This document shows, one piece after another, positions 7,559 through 15,986 of a stretch of DNA of 64,000 nucleotides (within the stretch, counting starts at the first letter, position 1; each line of letters opens with the position of its first letter). A program made the translations under genes and the position numbers. The notes under the pieces were generated by a model. That model made no database searches. It saw nothing but the letters and a program-made list of their open reading frames with translations, and had not been told where the DNA came from. Source of the stretch: Paenibacillus doosanensis (GTDB lineage Bacteria > Bacillota > Bacilli > Paenibacillales > NBRC-103111); the NCBI RefSeq assembly GCF_025060755.1, contig NZ_JANYUY010000001.1:434001-498000 (forward strand), written 5' to 3'.

Positions 7559-8680
7559 TCATTTGAATTCGATGATCAGAGGCGTTTTTGCCGGAACGAC
7601 CTGAAGCGCGGGCGCAGGACGCGCTTCAAACCATTTTCTCCCGTTCAGCAATATTTTCTTATTATCCGGGCTCCAATCCAGCCGGGTCGGCACGATGCCT
7701 TTGTAAATGCTTTGTTCGTTCAAGACATTGTTGCCCTGCAGCTTGGCCGCATAGAGCGATTCGCTTTCCTTCGAGTAGACGATATATTTGGAATCGTTAG
7801 AAAGCTTGAATATGCCGACCTGCTCCAGCAGCACCGCGGTGCTGCTATTGCGCTTATCATACGTAATCAGCGCGCCGTTCGCTCCGCTCAGCACAATCTG
7901 ATCGTCGCTGATGAAATCCACTCCGTCGGCATGGTTCAAGTTATGCTCATAGCGAAGCTCGAACGCGCCCTCGCTCAACGTCCCGTACGCCGCATACGGC
8001 TGACCGCCCTCCATCCTGACAATAACGGCGCTGGCCCCGTCATCGGCCGCCTTGGCATAGACGACCTGCCAGCCGGGCAGCGCCCAGGAGTTTACAGCGG
8101 CGGTCTGCCGGTCGTAAACGACCAAGGCCGCTTCGCCGAATCGGCTTTTTTCCTTGGCGTAGGCGACATACCGGCTGTTGTTCGACCATGCCAGCGGGCT
8201 CGTCCTGGCTGCGGCCGCACCGGCGTCGCTTTCGCTCATGACGGCTTCCTGGCGATCCGAAACGGTTGACAGCAAGCTGTATGTTTCCTTCTCCCCATCA
8301 TAACGGGTGAGCGCTATATATTTGCCGTCGGGCGATACCGCGCCCAGCTCGATTCTTTCCGTCGCGGTATCCTGCCACGCCTCGCGGGTGCCCGTCTGAT
8401 AATCGATCGCCGTTAAGTGCCGCCCCGCGCTGCCGCCGATCAGCCCGATCACCCGCCGATTGTCGATCCATCCTGCAATGTCGCTACCCGTGATATCCTG
8501 CTCCGGCAGCTTGTAAATTTTGCCGACTTCCAGCCCGTTATGACCGGAATCGGCCGACTCTCCCGCTTCTTCGGTATCGGGGATCACGACAATCTTGTCG
8601 CTCAGTCTCCCCGCGCATCCGGCCAGCGCCAGACAGAGCAGCGCGCAGAAGACCAGCGCTCCAAACCGTGCTACGATCAT
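7559..8680 (-). CDS. Lipoprotein with TolB/WD40-like beta-propeller features
   Basis: The 373-residue protein begins with a lipoprotein signal (lipobox LAGC, Cys22). The rest has repeated blades of the type SPDGKYIALTRYDG, SNNSRYVAYAKEKS, SNDSKYIVYSKE and SPDNKKILLNG, as in TolB-like propellers. It is therefore a membrane-anchored extracytoplasmic propeller. Its ATG overlaps the TGA of the sensor kinase gene (ATGA), and GGAGGGAGG is five bases upstream, so translation is coupled to the kinase. The arrangement suggests it helps the kinase sense or binds a wall or envelope component; that is inference. Confidence 0.75.
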   Translation of the reverse strand: MIVARFGALVFCALLCLALAGCAGRLSDKIVVIPDTEEAGESADSGHNGLEVGKIYKLPEQDITGSDIAGWIDNRRVIGLIGGSAGRHLTAIDYQTGTREAWQDTATERIELGAVSPDGKYIALTRYDGEKETYSLLSTVSDRQEAVMSESDAGAAAARTSPLAWSNNSRYVAYAKEKSRFGEAALVVYDRQTAAVNSWALPGWQVVYAKAADDGASAVIVRMEGGQPYAAYGTLSEGAFELRYEHNLNHADGVDFISDDQIVLSGANGALITYDKRNSSTAVLLEQVGIFKLSNDSKYIVYSKESESLYAAKLQGNNVLNEQSIYKGIVPTRLDWSPDNKKILLNGRKWFEARPAPALQVVPAKTPLIIEFK

Positions 8681-10140
8681 AATCCTCCCTCCTTGCTTAT
8701 TCCTCGCGGCAACCGGATCACTACGGTCGTCCGCCCATCGGCGCCTGCGACGGCAATGCTTCCTCCGTGCTCGTCGGCGATCGCCTTGCTTATGCTAAGC
8801 CCGAGACCGCAGCTGCCGACTTCCTTGAATGCGCGCTGATCCGAACGGTAAAACGGCTCGAACCAGCGCTCCAGCTCCTCGGAACATATATCCTCGCCTT
8901 GATTGGCGACGACGATCCGCACATCTTCGCCGGAACGGGCCGCCTTAACATCAATGCCCGTATGGGCATAGCCGTATTTGATCGCATTGTCGATGACGTT
9001 GATCAGCAGCTGCCTCAGCTTCTGCGGGCTGCCGTTCACCTCGAGTCCGGCTTCCGCTTCGCATGCGATCGTCTTCTTATAACGCTCCGCCTTGATCGCC
9101 ATGCCGTCGCACACATCCTGCACGAGTCGACCGGCATCGACTTCCTCGAACGGTTCTCGAACGGATGTTTCTTTGGAAAGCTCCAGCAGTTTAACGACCA
9201 TCTCATGAAGCCTCCGGCTTTCGCCTACAATATGATTCATGCCCTTGTCAAAAAATGCTTCGTCGCCGCTTCCGTTGTCCTTGATCATTTCGGCATAGCC
9301 GAGAATCGTTGTGAGCGGCGTCTTCAGCTCATGCGTCACATTGTCCAAAAACCGCTTGCGGTGACGGTTCAACTCCTCCAACCGATCTCTGTCCTGCTCA
9401 ATGCGCCCGATCTGCATCGTAATTTTTTCGATCATCCGGTTGAAATTATCCGCCAGCTTGCCGATCTCGTCTTTTCTTCTAAAACGGATACGGACGCCCA
9501 AGTTGCCTTCCGTCACCTCAGTGGAAGCTTTGGCCAGTTGTCCGAGGGGAATCGTAATATGTCTGGACAATAAGTAGGAGAATAGAAACGCCGCAGCAAA
9601 GATTGCTATCGTCACATAAAAAATAACGTCGAGTATATGTCTGCTCTGCTCATGCAGCAGCGAGAAATCTTTGGCGAAGCGCAAAATGCCTACTTTTTTG
9701 CCGTCCATCATAACCGGATAGGCGTAATACACCATGGCGGGACTATCCGAATAATGGAGCGTGTACGCCGTCTTGCCGTCCAGCGCCTGCTTCAAATCCT
9801 CGTCTCCCGCGGCCGCGAATGCCGAAGCGTCGGAAGTATACAGCAGCTCGCCCTTCACCGAATAGGCGCTGACTTCGCTTGAGCTGACATGCTGCAGCTC
9901 AGCGACCATCTCCTGCGCCATTTGCCCGAAATAAATTTCGTCGTTGCTGTAATGATTGATCATGAACGTCTGTTTCACGTAGACGCTGCTGTTTTTTTTC
10001 AGGCCGATCAAGTCCTCCGTAATGATGTTCTCGTTGCTCGTCTCGATAATTCGGACGACGAGAAGGTTCAACAGCAGCAGCGACGCCGCGAAAATGATAA
10101 AGAAGCCGAGCAAAAACTTGACCTTGATCGTCGAAATCAT
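8677..10140 (-). CDS. Membrane-bound sensor histidine kinase
   Basis: The 487-residue protein has helix 1 (about 8-31), an extracellular sensor region (32-165), helix 2 (about 170-191), a HAMP linker (192-245), a HisKA domain with the phosphorylated His270 (VTHELKTPLTTILGY) and an HATPase domain ending in the GLGLSISKAIADEHGG box. The sensing region resembles single-Cache-type domains but the ligand is unknown. The start follows the regulator stop by four bases, so kinase and regulator are one operon with the lipoprotein gene downstream. Confidence 0.92.
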   Translation of the reverse strand: MISTIKVKFLLGFFIIFAASLLLLNLLVVRIIETSNENIITEDLIGLKKNSSVYVKQTFMINHYSNDEIYFGQMAQEMVAELQHVSSSEVSAYSVKGELLYTSDASAFAAAGDEDLKQALDGKTAYTLHYSDSPAMVYYAYPVMMDGKKVGILRFAKDFSLLHEQSRHILDVIFYVTIAIFAAAFLFSYLLSRHITIPLGQLAKASTEVTEGNLGVRIRFRRKDEIGKLADNFNRMIEKITMQIGRIEQDRDRLEELNRHRKRFLDNVTHELKTPLTTILGYAEMIKDNGSGDEAFFDKGMNHIVGESRRLHEMVVKLLELSKETSVREPFEEVDAGRLVQDVCDGMAIKAERYKKTIACEAEAGLEVNGSPQKLRQLLINVIDNAIKYGYAHTGIDVKAARSGEDVRIVVANQGEDICSEELERWFEPFYRSDQRAFKEVGSCGLGLSISKAIADEHGGSIAVAGADGRTTVVIRLPRGISKEGGL

Positions 10141-10144
10141 TCGG

Positions 10145-10834
10145 TTAGTTCACCTGCTTCTCCACTTTGTAACCGACACCGAACACCGTAGTGATCCAAC
10201 CGCCTGCGTCGAGCTTTTTGCGGAGCCGCTGGATATGGATGTCTACAGTCCGGGTGTCTCCGGCATAATCGTAGCCCCATACGAAGTCGAGCAGCTCGTC
10301 CCGCGTAAACACTTTGCCCCGATAGCTGGACAGCGCCAGCAGCAGGTCGAACTCCTTGGGAGTCAAATCGACGACGGCATCGTTTTTCTTGACGACGCGC
10401 TCACTTTTAATTAACTCGATATTTTGAAACCGGATCGTCTCCTCTTCCGGCTCCGCTCTATGGGCTTGGGCCAATCTGCGGAGCACCGTCCGGATGCGGG
10501 CGATCACCTCGCGCAAATCGAAAGGCTTCGTGATATAATCGTCCGCCCCGAATTCCAAACCGAGAATTTTATCGGTAATATCCGATTTGGCCGTAATCAT
10601 AATAATGGGAAGATTGCGGGTTTCCGTCACCTTGCGGCACAGATCGAGCCCGCTCATATCGGGAAGCATCCAATCGAGCAGCAGCAGATCGGGCCCGAAC
10701 TCCTCCGTAAGGCGCAATCCTTCGGCGCCGGTGCGGGCAATCGTCGTGCGGAAGCCTTCTTTGTTCAAGCCGTAGGCCAGCAAGTCCGCAATCGCTTCTT
10801 CATCTTCTATGATCAATATTTTGCTTCTGTCCAT
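10145..10834 (-). CDS. OmpR/PhoB-family response regulator
   Basis: The 229-residue protein has a receiver domain with the acidic pocket (Glu10, Asp11), phospho-acceptor Asp54 and the conserved Thr and Lys (ITAKSD; KPFD). A linker follows, then a winged-helix DNA-binding domain (about 130-227; LTPKEFDLLLALS, VDIHIQRLRKKL). It is the first gene of the three-gene signalling operon. AGGAG lies 13 bases from the ATG, rather long, but no other in-frame start fits. Confidence 0.92.
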   Translation of the reverse strand: MDRSKILIIEDEEAIADLLAYGLNKEGFRTTIARTGAEGLRLTEEFGPDLLLLDWMLPDMSGLDLCRKVTETRNLPIIMITAKSDITDKILGLEFGADDYITKPFDLREVIARIRTVLRRLAQAHRAEPEEETIRFQNIELIKSERVVKKNDAVVDLTPKEFDLLLALSSYRGKVFTRDELLDFVWGYDYAGDTRTVDIHIQRLRKKLDAGGWITTVFGVGYKVEKQVN

Positions 10835-10981
10835 GTATCCATTCGCACTCCTGTTCCTTAGAGCCTGGGGATAATGCGGTCTAACCGGTTCCTTTCGAAG
10901 GCCTCATAAATGAGCTTCCCAGCCGGCTCCCCGTTCCCTTGTTCTCCGCGCTTCTATGAAGATCGTAGCACAGTTACCCGC

Positions 10982-11533
10982 CTAGCCGCCACTTTGCGCC
11001 CCCTGCCTGCCGCGCTTCCACACGGCCCAGGCGCTGAACGCGTACAGCAGCGCGCTGCAATAAAATAAAGCGTCGATCGTAAGCCAATCGATCACATAGC
11101 CTCCGGCGATGACGGCGAAGCCCGACGCTATCGAGGTCCAAAAATGATAAGAGCCGATCGTCCCGCCGCGGGCCCCGGGCTGCGTATAGTCGGCGAGCAG
11201 CGCCTTCTCGCTCATCTTCTGCATCGCGCTGCAGGCTCCCATCAGAAATTGCAGCGCCAGCACCCAAGCATAGGAGTCGACCCAAGGGAACAGCAGCATC
11301 GCCGCCGTCATCCCGAGCGAACTGTATACCAGAATGGACAGCGCATGCCTGTCCAGCTTCTTCGCCACCCATTGCGAGACGGCGGCCGAGCTGATCGTGA
11401 AAACGGCGAACGCCAGCCCGTATTTCGAATACGTATTGCCCAAATTTTTCAAAAACAATAAATAATACGGATAAATCATCCCGGCCGCCAGCGTGACGAT
11501 GCTCTGCGACCGGATCAGCCATTCGAGCCTCAT
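10982..11533 (-). CDS. Half-size MFS transporter-like protein (six membrane helices)
   Basis: This 183-residue membrane protein has about six hydrophobic segments and resembles the N-terminal half of drug-efflux MFS proteins (QFLMGACSAM...ALLADYTQPGARGGTIGSYHFW). Usual MFS proteins have about 400 residues and twelve helices. A six-helix form would need to dimerise or is a remnant. Its ATG follows the TGA of the upstream oxidoreductase immediately (TGAATG), a translational-coupling arrangement. The stop is followed by normal sequence; I see no continuation encoding a second half. Confidence 0.65.
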   Translation of the reverse strand: MRLEWLIRSQSIVTLAAGMIYPYYLLFLKNLGNTYSKYGLAFAVFTISSAAVSQWVAKKLDRHALSILVYSSLGMTAAMLLFPWVDSYAWVLALQFLMGACSAMQKMSEKALLADYTQPGARGGTIGSYHFWTSIASGFAVIAGGYVIDWLTIDALFYCSALLYAFSAWAVWKRGRQGAQSGG

Positions 11534-13000
11534 TCAAGATTCCTCCTTGCCCTGCCCGGTGCCGGGCGGCTCCGCGTAATACTGCTCGTAAAAATAATTC
11601 ATAAACAGCCGCTGCGGATCATACTTCGCCTTTTGCTCCCCAAATTCGCGGTAACGCGGATACGCCTGCTGAAACTGGGCTTGGGTCGGAAATGCGGCAT
11701 AAGGCAAATAATACGTTCCCTGATGGGCAAGCACCCGATCCAATACGTTTTGAATGCTGCGGCGCGCCTTGGCCTGCCCTTCATCCGACAGCGGCATGTT
11801 GAACAGGCAGACGAGGGCGAACATATTTTGCTGCGCGTAGGACAGCATCGCTTCGTTATCCTCGTTCACATAACGCACCGTAATGTTCAGCAGGTTCAGC
11901 TCCTCCTGCGTCAGCACGCTGCGCAGACTATGAACGAATCCGGCGAATTGATCGACGGGGATAAAATATTCCTGCAGCAGATCGTTTTCTCCCGCCTGAC
12001 GGTATTCCATGAACTCCGACTCGGAACGCATCGCATTGTTGCGGCTGATCCGGCTGTTCTGCTGCATCGAGAAATAGAGCTGCTGCAGGCGCCAAAACCC
12101 GTTTTTGCCCCAATCGAAAGCGCGGTTAAGATGAAACAGCAGCTTGGACGGAATGACGCCCTTCTCGACATCGCTCAATCGGTTGTAGTTTTGCAGCGGA
12201 GCCTCCCGGTCCACCGTATAGTTGATCGCGTACATCCGATCGAGCATATGATCCGGAGCGACCGAGATCCGGGCGATATGCATATGAACGTCGGGGTTGC
12301 CCTGCACCTTGTCGGCAAAATACCGCGCGTACTCTTCTACGCTTACGGCATCCGTATTCACTCTGTATACTTCATCCTCCGTCAGCGACAAGGTTACGTC
12401 CAATATGATGCCGAACAACCCGTAGCCGCCCAGCGCGAGCGGGAACAGCTCGGCGTTCTCCGTACGGCTAACCTGCCTCACCGAGCCGTCGGCCGTCAGC
12501 AAGCGGAACGATTCGACGCTTTTGATCAGCGAGCCGTTGCGAATGTCTCTGCCGTGCGCGTTAATGCTGATGGAGCCGCCGACGGTAAAAATATTTTGCG
12601 ACTGCATCGTCTTGACCGACAGCCCGTACGGATTGACCGCGTCCTGCACATCCTTCCACGTCGCGCCCGCCTGCACGCGAACGGTCCGGGCCGCCGGGTC
12701 TACCGACAGCACTTTGTTGAAAGTGGTCATATCGACGACGATGCCGTCCTTGTAATACGTATGTCCTCCTTGGCTGTGCCGCTGACCGGCTATGGAAATC
12801 GTCAGATGCTTGCGCCTCGCCTCCTGCATAAGGTCCGCCAGCTGCCGCTCTTCGCGGCCTTCCGCCACCCGCTCCACCTTGACCGGATGCAGCCGGCTGT
12901 AATCGGTGACGAGATAAGGGTCCTGATCCGCGGAATCCAGCAGCTTGTACTGATACAGGCATACGGCGGCGAGCAGCAGCAGAACGATCGTTTTTTTCAT
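11534..13000 (-). CDS. Membrane-anchored FAD-binding oxidoreductase (FAD_binding_4/PCMH family)
   Basis: The 488-residue protein has an N-terminal signal anchor (MKKTIVLLLLAAVCLYQY) and then a vanillyl-alcohol-oxidase-type FAD domain. Motifs seen are ISIAGQRHSQGGHTYY (FAD loop; the His may hold covalent FAD), VRVQAGATWKDVQ, TVGGSISINAHGRD and LGGYGLFGIILDVTL. The C-terminal MNYFYEQYY end resembles aldonolactone/FAD-linked oxidases. I prefer the ATG at 13000, which is six bases from GGAGGT; the ATG at 13021 has no site. The active site would lie outside the membrane. The substrate is unknown. Confidence 0.75.
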   Translation of the reverse strand: MKKTIVLLLLAAVCLYQYKLLDSADQDPYLVTDYSRLHPVKVERVAEGREERQLADLMQEARRKHLTISIAGQRHSQGGHTYYKDGIVVDMTTFNKVLSVDPAARTVRVQAGATWKDVQDAVNPYGLSVKTMQSQNIFTVGGSISINAHGRDIRNGSLIKSVESFRLLTADGSVRQVSRTENAELFPLALGGYGLFGIILDVTLSLTEDEVYRVNTDAVSVEEYARYFADKVQGNPDVHMHIARISVAPDHMLDRMYAINYTVDREAPLQNYNRLSDVEKGVIPSKLLFHLNRAFDWGKNGFWRLQQLYFSMQQNSRISRNNAMRSESEFMEYRQAGENDLLQEYFIPVDQFAGFVHSLRSVLTQEELNLLNITVRYVNEDNEAMLSYAQQNMFALVCLFNMPLSDEGQAKARRSIQNVLDRVLAHQGTYYLPYAAFPTQAQFQQAYPRYREFGEQKAKYDPQRLFMNYFYEQYYAEPPGTGQGKEES

Positions 13001-13138
13001 AACCATACCTCCGCTTTCCATCCTCCTACCAACATACCATAAGATGGAAGACGGCGTCGATCGCTGCTGCCGCCGGGCCGGTCATTCTGTTATAATACTT
13101 GTAGACAACTGTCAATTATAGAATCAGGAGATTATACT

Positions 13139-13354
13139 ATGGCCAGCAACCGCAAGCTTTTTACCGATCAGGACTTTCAGGAAGCGATGGATCGCCGGAC
13201 GCCGATCCGCGTCTTCCAGGACGATCATATCGTAGATTCCGGCGTCGTCATTATCCGTTTTACCGGCGAATCGATAGTAACCCAAGCCGGGGTCAGCGAT
13301 GTCACGTATCATTCGAGAGCGGGCTGCGAGTTTTTTGAAATGAGAAAGCGGTAA
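13139..13354 (+). CDS. Small protein of unknown function (71 residues)
   Basis: CAGGAG lies nine bases before the ATG, and TATAAT occurs at 13091-13096. A palindrome-like GACA-AC-TGTC lies at 13104-13113 between promoter and gene. The protein is a small mixed alpha/beta polypeptide (NRKLFTDQDFQEAMDRR...VDSGVVIIRFTGESIVTQ) with one Cys and no signal peptide. I do not recognise a family. It stands alone between two opposite-facing operons. Confidence 0.55.
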   Translation: MASNRKLFTDQDFQEAMDRRTPIRVFQDDHIVDSGVVIIRFTGESIVTQAGVSDVTYHSRAGCEFFEMRKR

Positions 13355-13504
13355 GCCGCTTCCTCATCTCCCGGCAGGCGCGGCTTCGGTTATCGGCAGC
13401 AGAGGCTCGGCGGTATAACCGCCGAGCGAGGTTCAAATGAGCCGAACATGTTTATGAAATGAACACTGGAGGCATAGGCAAATTCTCATGGAGGGGATAG
13501 GAAG

Positions 13505-14014
13505 ATGAGCGGGAAATGGCATATTCGGGAGATCGTTAAGCTAACGCCTTCCTTATCGGAAGATTTGTCGCAGCTGCTAGTGGAGGTTGTTGAAGACGGA
13601 GCGTCTGTCGGATTTCTGCCGCCGCTGTCCCGCGAAGAAGCGAACAGCTATTGGAACGGCGTTCTTCAGCCCGGAATCCTGCTGTGGGCGGCCGTCATGG
13701 ACGACGCCGCGGTCGGAACCGTCCAGCTGCAGCTGGCGCAAAAGGCCAATGCCTCGCATAGGGCCGAGATCGCCAAGCTGATGGTGCATCCGCTGGCGCG
13801 CCGCAAAGGCATCGCCAAAGCGCTAATGCATGCAGCGGAGAACAGAGCGAGAGAAGAAGGAAGAAGCCTGCTCGTACTGGATACGCGTGAAGGAGACGCT
13901 TCCAATCGTCTGTACTTGTCCATGGGCTACATCGAAGCCGGGCGAATTCCCGGGTATGCCCGATCGGCCGACGGCCGGCTGGACGGTACGGTATTGTATT
14001 ACAAAACCGTGTAG
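13505..14014 (+). CDS. GNAT-family N-acetyltransferase
   Basis: The 169-residue protein has the GNAT fold: strand 4 (AEIAKLMVHPLARRKGIAKA) holds the acetyl-CoA pyrophosphate loop RRKGIA near residue 100, followed by ALMHAAENRAREEGRSLLVLDT and NRLYLSMGYIEAGRIPGY. GGAGGGGATAGGAAG precedes the ATG. The acceptor is unknown; single-domain GNATs next to no related gene often modify small amines or proteins. Confidence 0.85.
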   Translation: MSGKWHIREIVKLTPSLSEDLSQLLVEVVEDGASVGFLPPLSREEANSYWNGVLQPGILLWAAVMDDAAVGTVQLQLAQKANASHRAEIAKLMVHPLARRKGIAKALMHAAENRAREEGRSLLVLDTREGDASNRLYLSMGYIEAGRIPGYARSADGRLDGTVLYYKTV

Positions 14015-14123
14015 TCCGCGCATCGAGACGCGGGCGGAAGAGTCTCCCTCTCCCGATCGCCGCGGCCGTCCATCCGCAGGCTGCCCGCACAACACCGCCG
14101 CTCATCATTGCCTGAACGACTCC

Positions 14124-14304
14124 AACGGACACAGCAGCCGCTATTTAGGAAAAAATCGGCCTGTTTGATTTTTAACGGACATGGATGCCGTTCGCTAACA
14201 ACGATCGCCTCTTCATGGAGCGAATCTGCGCCAATAAGCGCTGTCGCGACCGTTGCATGTTGAAAAAAGCCGATTGCATCAAAATAACCGCCATGACGTC
14301 CGTT
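14124..14304. repeat. Modular intergenic repeat, copy B
   Basis: This 181-bp copy matches copy A (6237-6419) in order and spacing: units start at 14124 and 14174 and an inverted one ends at 14304 (offsets 50 and 130, against 51 and 131 in copy A). Each unit can form an AACGG/CCGTT-type hairpin. It fills most of the 365-bp gap between the acetyltransferase and tenA genes; a terminator is the only other feature I see there. Confidence 0.7.
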
Positions 14305-14330
14305 AGCGATGGAATCCGTTTGGCAACGTC

Positions 14331-14370
14331 AAAAGCCGCCGGTACAAGGTTTACAGACCTTGCCGGCGGC
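14331..14370 (-). terminator. Terminator of the thiamine operon
   Basis: GCCGCCGG and CCGGCGGC form the base of a stem with an inner CAAGGT/ACCTTG pairing and a six-base loop; on the minus strand TTTTG follows. It lies ten bases past the tenA stop. Confidence 0.7.
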
Positions 14371-14379
14371 TCGTTCTCG

Positions 14380-15048
14380 TTAACGATAGGTCGGCCATAC
14401 TTCGTGAGTGTACGCCATTTCCCAGAACATGTATTCATAATGGCTGCTGACGACGAAATGCTGCTTCATCCGGCGGCGGTCCGCTTCGGACACATGCTTG
14501 GCAATCTCGTCCAGGCGGTCAATCTGCTCCTGTACCAGCTCGCGGAACCATTCCCCTCCGTAAGCTTTGATCCATTCCTGATAAATCGGCTCTTCCGGCG
14601 CCGAGCCTTGAAGCTTCTCCCCGATCTCATAATACAGCCAGTAGCACGGCAGGATGGCGGCGATAATATCGCCGAGATGCCCGTTGTACGCCGCGCGAAG
14701 CATATGCGACGTATAAGCGTAGGCTGTCGGGGAAGGCTGGAACGCGGCCCGTTCCTCGGCGGTAATGCCCATTTGCTTGGCGAACGTTTCGTGCAGCGAC
14801 AGCTCGGCGTTATAGGTGCCCTGCGCATGTACGGTCATCCGGTTCGCAACTGCCAAATCGTCGGCTTTGACCGCTCCCAGCGACTGCACTCTGGCGAATT
14901 GGGACAAATAGTAGGCGTCGTTCAATAAATAATGACGGAAGCTCGCCAGCGGCAGCGTACCGTCGGCAATGCCTTGAACGAACGGATGGCGGAAGCTGGC
15001 GTTCCAGCTGTCCTCTACGGCAAGTCTCAGCTCTTCGGAAAATTTCAT
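14380..15048 (-). CDS. tenA: Thiaminase II / aminopyrimidine aminohydrolase TenA
   Basis: TenA hydrolyses aminopyrimidine breakdown products of thiamine to hydroxymethylpyrimidine (HMP) for salvage. The 222-residue protein starting at 15048 (AGGAGGAG upstream) shows all catalytic positions with the Bacillus numbering: Asp44, Tyr47, Tyr112, nucleophile Cys135 (LPCYWLYYEIG), Tyr139, Tyr163, Glu205 and Phe208. An ATG at 15117 would add 23 residues without a ribosome binding site. It is the last gene of the TPP-riboswitch operon, 96 bp after ykoC, so imported pyrimidine is processed here. Confidence 0.93.
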   Translation of the reverse strand: MKFSEELRLAVEDSWNASFRHPFVQGIADGTLPLASFRHYLLNDAYYLSQFARVQSLGAVKADDLAVANRMTVHAQGTYNAELSLHETFAKQMGITAEERAAFQPSPTAYAYTSHMLRAAYNGHLGDIIAAILPCYWLYYEIGEKLQGSAPEEPIYQEWIKAYGGEWFRELVQEQIDRLDEIAKHVSEADRRRMKQHFVVSSHYEYMFWEMAYTHEVWPTYR

Positions 15049-15144
15049 CGGTTTCTCTCCTCCTGACCGGGACCTGCAAGTCCCGGAAAGTATCGTTTGC
15101 GCCCTCGATAGTTCCACCCGAAGCTTTCGGTGAACGGCAGGGCG

Positions 15145-15951
15145 TCAGTTCACTTGATACCGCACATCCCCGACATGGAAATACGGGAAATGCTGGCCGA
15201 TATACAGCGCGGCAAGCACCGCCGCCGTCAAGTATAAGAGCAGGTACGCATCGCGCAGCGAGAAGCCGATGCGATAGTAATACGTGCGCGCGCGAGCCGA
15301 AGAGAAGCGCTTGGCCTCCATCGCCACGGCGATACGCTGCGCCCGGCGGATGCTCTGCGCGAGCAGCGGGATCGCGTACAGGCGCAGCGTCTCGTACACG
15401 CCGCCGAGACCGGCCCGCCGCTTGACGCCGCGCACCTTCAGCGCCATGCCGAGCGTATGAAACTCGCCGACCATGATCGGCATCAGCCTGAGCGCGGCCA
15501 TAAAGCTGTAGGCGAACTTCGGCGGCAGCTTGCACTGCTGCATCAGCGAGTAGAACAGCGCGACGGGTCTGGTCGTCAGCGCGAAGATCAATCCGGTCAA
15601 AGCCATGTTGACGGTTTTGAAGCCGATATGCAGCCCCCGATAGAAGCTCTCCTCCGTTATGCGGACCAGCCCCCAGCGCAGCCAGGTCGTGTCGCCTTTG
15701 CCGAACAGCATCATCGACATCGACGATGAGACGAACAAGAGCGCGAACGGCAGGAACATCAAGAGCAGCCTGCGCAGCGGATGTCCGGAGAAGAGCAGCA
15801 GCAGGAGCAGCTGCGCCGCCGTGACGTTGATCAATACGTTGATGTTATCTGTAAACAGCACCACGAAGAACAGCAAGAGCGACAGCAGCAGCTTCGCGCT
15901 CGGATTTACCCGGTGCAGCCATGTTTCCTCATAGGACAAAAAGTTGTCCAC
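15145..15951 (-). CDS. ykoC: ECF transporter transmembrane protein EcfT (YkoC type)
   Basis: The 268-residue membrane protein has about five helices and two cytoplasmic coupling motifs of EcfT proteins, ALKVRGVK (about 168-175) and AMEAKRF (about 215-221), which contact the two ATPase domains. Translation starts at GTG 15951 with AAGGAAG about ten bases upstream. It lies 35 bp after ykoD. Together with YkoE and YkoD it forms an energy-coupling-factor importer dedicated to HMP or a related thiamine precursor. Confidence 0.88.
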   Translation of the reverse strand: MDNFLSYEETWLHRVNPSAKLLLSLLLFFVVLFTDNINVLINVTAAQLLLLLLFSGHPLRRLLLMFLPFALLFVSSSMSMMLFGKGDTTWLRWGLVRITEESFYRGLHIGFKTVNMALTGLIFALTTRPVALFYSLMQQCKLPPKFAYSFMAALRLMPIMVGEFHTLGMALKVRGVKRRAGLGGVYETLRLYAIPLLAQSIRRAQRIAVAMEAKRFSSARARTYYYRIGFSLRDAYLLLYLTAAVLAALYIGQHFPYFHVGDVRYQVN

Positions 15952-15986
15952 GGCAGTTCACTTCCTTTTTGCCACGCTTCAAAATT

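Noticed and set aside
11633-13042. 469-codon plus-strand frame opposite the FAD oxidase
   Set aside because: Antisense shadow caused by G+C-rich third positions; the minus frame has FAD motifs and a ribosome site.
13099-13116. GntR-type operator near 13104-13113
   Set aside because: GACA-AC-TGTC is only a short, imperfect palindrome and no GntR regulator is adjacent, so I do not list it as a site.
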